From positions 5,662 through 26,928 of the forward strand of contig BQKZ01008582.1 of NCBI GenBank assembly GCA_036244855.1: a stretch of DNA of 21,267 nucleotides, in the 5' to 3' direction. Positions 9,540 to 19,600 of this stretch are shown piece after piece (the first letter of the stretch is position 1; the number at the start of each line of letters is the position of its first letter). The translations under genes were made by a program, and so were the position numbers. A model generated the notes under the pieces. It was given only the letters and a program-made list of their open reading frames with translations. It did no database searches and was not told where the DNA came from. This DNA is from Temnopleurus reevesii. Lineage: Eukaryota > Echinodermata > Echinoidea > Temnopleuroida > Temnopleuridae.

Positions 9540-10150
9540 CGAGATATGAATGATGGAATGTTAGTTCAGGATGGTCCTTTGTGCAGGGCAGTCGGATGTA
9601 AGTACATGTACAGTCAACTCTGCCTTGGTCAATGTGACTCAGTTTTTTTAAACTAATCATCTGAAACCTGTGTTATTTACCTCTTCTAAATCGAAGAGAC
9701 TTTTGTAATCCCAAGAGATTTGACTTGGGCAGAGTTACCGATACATGTACATGTACATAGTTTATGGAACAAAAAATAACAGAAGCAAAGATTTACAAAT
9801 TTCAATACAAAATCCATTTATTGAAATAATATTGATTCATGAGGCCAAATTTCAGTCAATAACAACCAACATCAGATATATTTTGATAATACTTATCTTT
9901 ATCACTTTCTATAAGATACATACGGACTGTGATGTGTCTTTGGAAGTGGAAGGGCTGAAAGTGGAGGGGCTGTGTAGTAAAAAATCTTTCACATAATGAA
10001 GTGTTTACACATATTTACTGAATAGAAAAGGGGGGCTGCACTCCTTTAGTTCCAAATCTGAGATGTCAATCAAATTAGTTGTAGCCCCCCCCCCTTTTTT
10101 TTCCTCCTGCCACATCTACTTCCCACAGAGTGAGAGAATATAAGTTTTGA
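9540..10150. repeat. Direct repeat, copy B
   Basis: This is the second copy of the 5500-6003 repeat, starting at GATATGAATGATGGAATGTTAG and ending at GAATATAAGTTTTGAGG. Relative to copy A it carries an extra segment (about 9600-9740, see the TIR element there). The core match is about 9795-10150, with a small number of substitutions and short indels. The G-run hairpin is preserved and its C run is longer. Confidence 0.8.
9611..9737. mobile_element. Small TIR element within direct repeat copy B
   Basis: CAGTCAACTCTGCCTTGGTCAA on the left is inverted on the right as TTGACTTGGGCAGAGTTACCG, with a few mismatches. The element is flanked by TA-containing sequence (TGTA before, ATAC after). It is absent from copy A of the direct repeat, which fits a later insertion. 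It is probably a Tc1/mariner-like MITE of about 125 bp; exact ends are uncertain. Confidence 0.55.
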
Positions 10151-10257
10151 GGCATTAATCATTCAGTTCTGTTTCGGTTTCTCTAGCTCAATTCATAATT
10201 GCCCCTATTTATGGATTCGGTACATGTATGTTGAATTCTGCACTCTGAAATCCTTAA

Positions 10258-10508
10258 CCCGTTGACTACAGAATTATCTACTTCCTATAGACTTAGGGGG
10301 TATTGCTCAAAATCAACTGCAAATCAACTGCAACTTTGCAAATTGTAACGGGCATTTTCATTCGCGCACGGTATGCGCATTTAACAAGACACGCATGAAA
10401 CAATGGTTTTGATTGGCACGTACCGATCAACTGTAACTTGCGATCAATTGCAACTTTTGCGCAACACTCCATTAGTGTAGGGACTACCTGGTTCCAGTAG
10501 TCAATGGG
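10258..10508. mobile_element. piggyBac-type MITE with a nested element
   Basis: CCCGTTGACTAC at the left is mirrored by GTAGTCAATGGG at the right (one mismatch), with TTAA on both sides (10254-10257 and 10509-10512). TTAA plus a CCC terminus is the piggyBac signature. Removing the nested element (10296-10471) leaves a short non-autonomous element of about 75 bp. Confidence 0.75.
10296..10471 (+). mobile_element. GGGGGTGTTGC-family MITE, nested copy
   Basis: It is closely related over its full length to the two copies inside the ankyrin gene (15804-15985 and 16201-16382). The ends GGGGGTATTGCTCAAAA and TTTTGCGCAACACTCC are imperfect inverted repeats, and sub-terminal ATCAACTGCAA words repeat on both sides. 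It sits inside the TTAA-flanked element at 10258-10508. No coding capacity. Target duplication not resolved. Confidence 0.75.
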
Positions 10509-10512
10509 TTAA

Positions 10513-12555
10513 CAATTTTTTTTACAAATATAATAAAAAATAGTATCTCTATACACATGTCAATATATATTCATATAAGTTTTGAATAGAAAGCACCATA
10601 ACAACTAGTAACATACATGTAGATGGCATATACAGGTATTGTATTTTCATTCCATTACCTATAAGGACTCAGAACTCTAGAATTAAAGCTATAATGACAA
10701 CATCATTCATTTATTAATTTCCATATCTTATAACTTCAATTTTTTTAAAACAAGATTAGCTTACTTTATTTATCATATTATGTTTCGATTTGACTCGTGT
10801 TGTTACTATTGTCCTGTAATGCGCAGTTAAGTATATTCCTGTAGAAATTGTGCAAGATAAATGTACAATTATTGTTATCATTATCATTATGAGGATAAAA
10901 ATCACCATTTCAATTGTGCATCTACTTTGTTCAGGACTATATGAATGCATACGCGGATGTGAATGTGTTACAAGGTATTCACAAGTGCAGTAATGGTTTA
11001 CTATTTTTCTCCAATGATATTGGCAAGATCTGTTTCCTTCTAATATTTGCTAATAGTCTACCACCCGGAAACTTATCATAATACTTTTTTACATTGAAAG
11101 TTAGCAACCAAAGTTATTTGTGTAGTTCAGCAATTAAAACATTCTAAACAAGCATCATGTAAACACCAATAAATCCAAGCTCATCACACATCATGCAATT
11201 AGCATCCTGAGAAATTCTTGTGAAAGAACTTGAAATGTTTAACCATCAAACAGTATATGGTTGATATAAAATACTGCGCAAGAATTCTGAGTGAAAGAGT
11301 GACATATTTCCATCCTTATCATAGGATACATGACGTAAAGATGAGTATTTCATAAGGAATATATTTTCATATCATATCATACACAATGTAGGACAATACA
11401 TTACCTATAGTCTATTTTCAGGGTTCGTATGGAAGAGTAATATTTACCATTTCATTTCATAAAAATGAATATGTAAAAATGGCCAAAAAGCACAAAGCTG
11501 ACATTTATTGTGATGAGAAAAATTCTTACCACTTGCTGAGTTCTGAGTAAAATCAGCTAAATAAATCCTGCATTAAGTTCAAGCCTATTTGTTTAATTGG
11601 AGTCTGAATTAATCTGAATGATGATCAAAATTAGGTGAAGCCAATTGCTCTTGCAATCACAAGGACATAAAATAAGGGGAAAAATGAGAGCAACAAAATA
11701 TTTATTTCAATTTCACATCAGATAAAGAGAGTTCTTTGAGGAATATAATTAAATTGTTTCATTCTATCAATGTAAAATTGAAAGTACACAGTTACCAAAT
11801 TCATAAACATGATAGTTGAAATTCCATTAGTTTTTACAGTAACATAATTCATTACATGTATATTACCAACTGATGATTTACAAGTATTATTGCACTCATA
11901 AAATTACAGAAGCCTCTCAAAATCATTGAAGAAATGGCAATGATAAAATATATATGAATATCAAATATAATAAAAATCCAATTATCTATCAAAATGATAT
12001 ATTTACATGTGATGAAAAATTGCCCCGATTCAATACTTTCTTATTCAGCCTCTCGTAGCTCCGTACCTGAATTTGTCTCAAAACCTACAATGAACCACCA
12101 AATTCAATTTTCGTAAAGTATGTTTCATAACCTTCCTCGCCGTCCACTGGTCTAAAATAGTGCATAGTGAAGCACAAACTTTGGTCTAACCTCCCTAATG
12201 AATTTCTACATCTGGCTAACGATATATGGCTGATAATACTGAGGTAGGCAGAAATTAGGAGAAGTCTGTACAATAGTTTTTTTCTTTCTGAAATACTGCA
12301 AGATAATTATTATGTTTTAATATCTTAAAAGCTTGATGAATGCTTCCTGTTAAAGCACAAATTTCAAGTGAAGTCACCTATATCTCTTGAAGAAATCAGT
12401 CACAAATGTTTTATTTTCCATTATTAAGCAGTAACTATAGTTAACATGTACACCAGGACCTTTAATTTACATAAGGGACACCTCGCCTCTTAACAAGAAT
12501 TGATGAGGGGAAGGGTAAATAAAGGCACATCGTCTGATTGCAGCTATCTTCCTTA
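10513..12555. other. Intergenic, no feature seen
   Basis: About 2 kb of AT-rich DNA with only short frames. There are no exon-like segments with matching splice sites, tRNA or clear repeats. Confidence 0.5.
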
Positions 12556-12559
12556 CACA

Positions 12560-13513
12560 ATGAACCATGATCCTCGTTTGCAATGACAGATATTTTCACT
12601 GCATGATCCGATCCTGTGTTGTATCGCCTTTGATTGAGATGCTGTTACCTAGGTAGCTTATTATATCAACCTCCTCTACTTGTATATTGCTCAACAAGCA
12701 CAGCCCCTGACAACCCGGAAGCGGAATGTCCTACAAAAGTTGTCTTGATGCCCAAATCCCTGAACCTAAATCACAGAGGGTAGAGACCTCTTTTGTTGTT
12801 GCCCAGAGTTCTGGAAGAACTTAGTGTAGGGGAGTGTTGCTAGCAAGAACCTCCATGAATGTAAATGCAAAATGAAAATTACAATTGCTTTGCAAATGAT
12901 TTGCAATTTATCCCAAGTTTCTAGCAACCCAATCCATTTATCTGCTGTCATATACCTCCAGTTCTAATCTGATCAGATCTTTTTAGGAGTCTGTAAAAGT
13001 CTATCCATGACACTTGTACAAAAATCCTAATCCTAGGGCTAAACCACTTTTGAAAAAAAAAAACCCGTGAATTTGGTTCCTTTGGAGGATATGCTTTGTC
13101 TGATCCAACTGTCCTTCCATGAACCTAAAGTTCTAACCTCTCTTCGAGTATATCAAAATCTATCCCAATAGAGTCTATCCAAAGAGCCTAAATCAAAGGC
13201 CAGGGCTAATCCACAGTGGATTGTAGTCCATTCCTTGTCCGATTAATGACTCACGATATTTGGTTCTTCTGGCAGATATTTATTTTTACGGCTGATCCAC
13301 CTGTGCTGTCATACCTGTACACCTCCAGTTCTCATTTGATCAGACCTTTCTTGCAGTCTATCAAAGTCTATTGATGATCCTCATCCAAAGACGCCCAATC
13401 CAAATGCTAAACACATGTGATTGAAGTCCTCTGCTTGTTCGATAACGCATCACTACGTCTGGTTCAAATGACAGGTATTTTTCACAGCATTACGGTATGA
13501 TTCAACCATGTCG
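12560..13513 (-). repeat. Degenerate tandem array derived from the ankyrin gene's last exon and 3' flank
   Basis: Units repeat at about 160-210 bp. The word corresponding to GTCTATCAAAGTCTAT occurs at 13555 (the real exon), 13356, 13148 and 12989. Three downstream copies still read, on the minus strand, a relative of the protein C-terminus IDFDRLQERFDKMRTGHV: IDFDRLQERSDQMRTGGVQV ending at TGA 13309-13311, IDFDILEERLEL ending at TAG 13125-13127, and IDFYRLLKRSDQIRTGGI ending at TGA 12948-12950. A further match to the 3' flank (ATGACAGATATTTTCAC) lies near 12585. An AATAAA on the minus strand (13279-13284) within the array is the nearest plausible poly(A) signal of the gene. Confidence 0.8.
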
Positions 13514-13631
13514 TCATACATGTCCAGTTCGCATCTTATCAAATCTTTCTTGAAGTCTATCAAAGTCTATCGATGATGCTCCGCCAAATGAACTAGCTGG
13601 TGGCGTGGGCTCATTGGGAATGTTCAACCAC
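13514..13631 (-). CDS. Ankyrin gene terminal exon
   Basis: The acceptor is GTATTTTAG before GTGGTTGAAC. One base completes the arginine codon from the previous exon, then 38 codons and TGA follow. It encodes a proline/serine linker (NEPTPPASSFGG) and the helical-looking IDFDRLQERFDKM tail. The same unit, decayed, repeats downstream. Confidence 0.8.
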
Positions 13632-16600
13632 CTAAAATACAAAAAAGACAACAAAACTTATATTCATTCACCAATTAACAAGAAAAGACAACAACAAATA
13701 TTACATAACAATTACAATAATGAGAATAGTAAAAGATTTTATAGGAGCGTGAAAGAGAGAAAGGACTTTTTCAAACTTGAAGGGACTGCAAGATGGTCGA
13801 ACAGAATAAACAAATGAATATGGCCCCTTAAATGCTTTCATTTCATTTTCACCATCATTTCTGTTTGTCATTCATATAATTATCACGGATGGCTTTTTAG
13901 CATCAGTATCCAATGAGAACAGCAGCAGTTTCATATTCACTAGCATTAAATGTCTTGGATATTCACACTGGAAATCCTAGAATGATTGCTGTTAAAATCA
14001 TAACATATCAAATCAAAGAATGTTTCCTGGTATTCAATACCATTAGGGGTGGAGTTAAATTCCTGAAATCCAAGTCTTATGATTCTATTCTCACCTGTTC
14101 TCTTCAACATTTGCTCGAGCATTCCTGACCATCTTTGCAACCTTTGACCTTTCTGACCTGGCCATCTGCTCTGGAAGATTGCCATCCAGAGTGCGAATAT
14201 TTAGGTCTATGTACTCAAGACTCTGTAATAAAGGAGCAATATGTTATCATGGTAAGCATTCAATTGTGAAAAGGATACTTGATTCAATGTAGTAAGTGTT
14301 ATGTATAACTGAAATACATGCCCTACATGTACATTGTATAGTAAATGTCTATAAATAAGAGTGCCACTGTTCAATCTTTTAAAGCCAAAAACATTATTTC
14401 ATGTGATGCATAGAGAATTTAATGTATTCTTTATTACCCAAAACCATCTTGTTAACCAACAGTTTTTGGCAACTACTAACTCCTGGAAAATTTTGCAAGA
14501 AGGCAACATTTATGACACAAAATAAAACCTTTTTTAATGTATTTTGAACTGTACCAATAAATGTTTTTGTTTTTTTGAGGGATCATTGATTTATGAGTTT
14601 TCACGTTTATTTTTGTGTGTACAATATAAAGTAAATCATATCTATATATATTGCTAAAATTTCTTATTTCATTCTCCCTTGTTTATAAGCTAAGTAATGG
14701 CAAAATTATTATCACTTGAATGTTATTGTTTATCTTTGATGCATTACTATGATATCTATTACTATACAGAATAAATTTGAATGAAATTGTAACTCACCAG
14801 AAGCTTTTTGACCGTCTGCCTGCGGTCAAGCTTGCAAGCGAGATGAAGTGGAGTGAGACCGTCAAAGTTCTGGACGTTGACGATGGTGGTGTCCTTTCCC
14901 AGGAGGAGAGTTAGAATGGCGAGACCCGTCTTCTGATCGGAACACTGGATAGATCGATGGATAGCTGTGCAGCCGTCGAGGCTGTTCGATGCACATATAT
15001 GGTTGATTGTAGCACCTGAAATTAAAAGAAAAAAGGAACAATGATAGTCACAGCAAATCATAGAAGATTGAAGCTATCATAATCATAAAGACAAAGTTCA
15101 AAAGAGGAAGGAGAATTATAGAAAATGATGATGTGATATGTAATGTTGTAAAATGCTGTTATACACATGTCTATAAGAGTGGTATGTAAATGCCAATATT
15201 ATTACACAGAAGGTCAAGGGAATAGAAGAGAAAAAGGGAAGAGAGAGAAAATGAAGAGGAAGAGGCGACAGTGGAGGTGAAAGAACGGAGAAGAAGAGGC
15301 AGATAAATAATTGATTGTGAAAGATGACTGACAAAACAATATAAATAAGACATCAAATCAGAGGCCTGATTAAGAAATTCTGTAAAAAGATGAAAAGAAA
15401 AGGGAATTAAAAAAAGTTGAAATGTTCCAAGTTTGTACATGTCAATTCTACAAAGGCCAGGCTGATCTTCTCTCTATCATTCCAATTTTGATTTTTGTTG
15501 ACAAATGAAATTTAAAATTGTTGACATAAAAAAATTACCTTGGTAAATAGTTGGTCTAGTAGGTTGGCCTAGACTGAGATAGATTTCACTCATGGACGGT
15601 GTGCTATTAAGCTGACGAGACATAGACCCTCCATATACACTCCCTGCTGCATTGTAGGAACTCAGTGACAAGGTATCCGGAGGTCTGGAGAGGCACTCTA
15701 AAGGGGGATGGAAACAGATGGAATTAATAAGGAACTGTTAATACTTCAACAACTACACATACAACCTATATATATATGGTTGGTCTGGAAGGTTGGCCAA
15801 GACAAAGGGGGTGTTGCTTAAAATCAACTGCAAATCAACTGCAAATTTGCAAATTGTAACATGCATTTTCATTCCCGCACGGTATGCGCATTTAGCAAAA
15901 CGCGCATGAAACAATGGTTTTGATTGGCGCGTTCCGATCAACTGCAACTTGCAATCAATTGCAACTTTTGAGCAACACCCCCTTTGATAGATTTCACTCA
16001 TGGACGGTGTGCTATTAAGCTGGCGAGACATAGACCCTCCATATACACTCCCTGCCGCATTGTAGGAACTCAGTGATAGGGTGTCTGGAGGTCTGGAGAG
16101 GCACTCTAAAGAAGGATGGAAACAGATGGAATTAATAACGAACTGTTAATACTACACATACAACATATGTATATGGTTGGTCTGGAAGGTTGGCCAAGAC
16201 AAAGGGGTTGTTGCTCAAAATCAACTGCAAATCAACTGCAACTTTGCAAATTGTAACACGCATTTTCATTCATGCATGGTATGCGCATTTAGCAAAACGC
16301 GCATGAAACAATGGTTTTGATTGGCATGTTCCGATCAACTGCAACTTGCAATCAATTGCAACTTTTGAGCAACACCTCCTTTGATAGATTTCACTCATGG
16401 ACGGTGTGCTATTAAGCTGGCGAGACATGGAGCCTCCATAGACACTCCCTGCCGCATTGTAGGAACTCATAAAGGTGTCCGGAGGTCTGGAAAGGCACTC
16501 TAAAGGGGGATGAAAACAGATGGAATTAAATAAGGAATTATTTGTACTTATATAATGATACTTACATATAACCTATATATTTGGTTGTTGGAAATAGTTT

Positions 16601-19600
16601 ACATAGAAGGTCTATGTGGAATTTAAAAAAGATCAAATCATTTATATGTATTAAGTTGTGCGAATTGAAAAATGTATTCATATTTACTTAGTTGAAGATT
16701 TGGAAAAATATGTACCACAAAAATTAAAGATAAAAAAGAATAAACATCTTTTTGGGGTCAACTTAGAGTAAAAAATTAAGAAGTATCAAGTTGGAAGGAT
16801 TCCTATTTCTCTTTTTGGGTGGCTAATAAATGAAAGTAATTTTCCAAGCCCTAAATGGAGAAGAAGATCATTTCAAATTTGAAAAAAAATATCTTAAATT
16901 TAGAAGCATAACAGTGCACAAATTGTCTTATGGTAAACAATGTCTTGACATGTGGATTTGCAGACAGAATCTGAAAATCAACGACAGAGCAAAATTTGAA
17001 GTTTCAGATTTCCGCACTAATATATTCAACACAATGCCATACAGGCCAATAGCAATAAGGACACAAAAAGACAGGCAATAGCACCAATAATGATCAATAC
17101 ACTAGTACCAAATTACAAAAACAAACCAAACAATTTACAATAGCAATAGTCACACTTACAAATGTATAAATTTTTGTTTGTGTTTTAGCATGAATAAAAG
17201 TATATGGGACATTTCATTACCAGTATCAGTGAGACTCATCATTGAAGTGGACCTTATGGATGCAAGGCCGGGAGCATACCGAGGACCTAGGATTGCAAAA
17301 AATAAAATAGGGAAGTTTGAATAAATTGCAAACAAAAAGGGTTGCAGCACAGTCAAAATCAACAATTTGTTTATACATTGAAAACATTCACACAATGAAT
17401 TTGGGACTTAAGTCTGCATTGGATGAAGTATAATTTTCTTTATAGTCACAAACATTTCGCTACCATCACATTAGAGATATAGGTTCATAAGACTGATGTA
17501 GCATTGGTTGAAGGCAAGGTCCTGATGCTCATGGCACTCATGAAAACAATAAATTAGATAAAGAATTCTGTTTGGAAGAGGCAGGTTAAATCACAGAGGA
17601 AAGTCAGGCAACTAACTCACTGAATTTGGATTTTAAAATATTTGCCATTCAATACTGAATATTTACACCACAAATATTAGGTGGTACTTTATTCCAAAGG
17701 AATCAAATTAAAGCTCTTATCAAGACCCCCAAAACCCATGTATAAATCATATCACCCTTTGCTAAAATTACAGTGAATGGCATAAGCAGGGATGCCAACC
17801 TAAAACCGTATTCTCAGTATTTTACGTTTGGATGAGGGGTACCTCACTCAATGGATATGGGTAATAATTCACCACAATGAAATTCCCCCGTGCATCCACC
17901 TGTCAACCTGAAAGCTTTTATTATTCATGTTACTTTTAGTATAAAATGAGGTACATTTTTCACACAATTTCACAGGTGTGTCACCAAGAACCTAAAGCAT
18001 TTGTCTGGGATGGGTCATGAATAGTCAATACATGTACCAGTAGACAATAATATTATGCTTATGTTCTCCATAGAGACAGGTGTGATGCCTTATAGTATGA
18101 TGGTGTTCTGCATTTATAAACATCTATAGGTCTTAGTACCACCTTATGAAGTAAAAGAGGATAAAAAAAAATTGAAGAGTATGGTTTTTGGTTGGCATGT
18201 CTGCATAAGCTAAAGCCTTTTTAAAACCACTTTTCCTTTCTTTTCTATTAAATCTTCAAAATGTCCAGTATTCCCATTGACTAATACAAGTATAAAAACA
18301 AATACATTGGTAACAAATGTACAAGGGTTTACTGCATTGCATGCAAATATAAGCTAACACAAGCCCAGACTTAAATTAAAAAAAAGGTGTCTGCATACAT
18401 TCAAAATTATAATATATAGCAAAAAGCTTTGTGAATAGAATAAGGTTTACCTATTTATATACATTTTATACAAATCATATTAGAAACCTTTTTTTTTTTG
18501 GGGGGGGGGGGGGGGGGTAGGGATGTTTCTTTCTTGTAAATCTTTATCCTTTAAAGATATATAAATCAAGATATAGCCACTGTAAACTAGTTATTATTAA
18601 AACAAAGAAAATAAATGGATTCAAACCATGCTTTAAATATTCATAAAACAAATCATGACAAAACGATATATCATTAAAAAAAATTTATATATCAAACCAA
18701 ACGATAATTCATGAATAATTACATTGATAACAAATTAATACATAATAGCTTGCATGCATAACTCATAGCTCCCATGCACAATAGCACATTAAAGGTGAAA
18801 CTTGGCAGCCATAAAAAGGAAAATATGATCTCTATACCTTTCTCTTCTGATATTGATTGTAGTCTTTCAATAAAAGCTGAAGATAGGATAGGCAATGGAT
18901 CAAAAGAGAATATTACATTCGCATTTAGAACTTTGCTTGAAGGTTTCACTAATTGGATGAACAAAGATAACTTGTAGAAAGATAACTCGATGTAAAGTGA
19001 TGCCTTCAACTCATTTCGAACATGTTCATAAAGCATGCTCCATCATCCCAATTCTTGCAGTTCACTGTGTTCGTGTTCATCCTTCACTACATCATATGTA
19101 AATTTCTATATCATTACATTCTTAAAAACAACAAGTTCTAAACAGCACATGCCAGTATGATTTTAGAGAAGGCTCAAACTAGAGATTATATAGATATTTG
19201 AAGGAGGAAAACATTACTAAAAATGAATTAATCATACATCACACAGAGTATTCAGATTTAAATAGATTTCATTCTCATGATGTATAAATGCATAGCTGCA
19301 AACATTCTGGAATGTCAATTAGCAGAAATAGTTTTGCAAATATTGAAGCCACCTCTCAGATGCGTGACTTGCCAAAAATTGTCATGCTTTCTGCTATACT
19401 TTTGCTATTTTGATATTCCTAAACTAATTTCTAACTTCGCATTCCAACAGATTGGCACATTTATTCTCAACTCTTACTTTCATCGGACCTCATTTCCAGA
19501 AAATATCCAACAAAAGAGAAAGAGAGTGGGAGAGAGAGAGAAAAAAATGACAACATTTTAATCCCTGTATTTCATAACTTACTTCATGCCTTCTAATATT

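Larger units (their letters stand above)
15549..16600 (-). repeat. Tandem triplication of the 159-nt exon region
   Basis: The sequence GATAGATTTCACTCATGGAC starts at 15578, 15986 and 16383, so the spacing is 408 and 397 bp. Each unit runs from the 3' part of the exon (near GTTGGTCT) through the acceptor into intron sequence ending at a TATATAT run, where the next unit begins. The second and third units contain a 182-bp MITE in the exon part and lack the native donor. Confidence 0.85.

Noticed and set aside
12560..13513. CRISPR-like or functional alternative last exons in the tandem array
   Set aside because: Units are degenerate with no uniform spacers, so not CRISPR. Acceptors in the copies are weak, and the fitting phase leads to other frames, so use as alternative exons is unsupported.
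15753..16031. 92-codon minus-strand frame read as an independent small gene
   Set aside because: It is the extra exon copy reading into a MITE; the start Met is internal to the exon.
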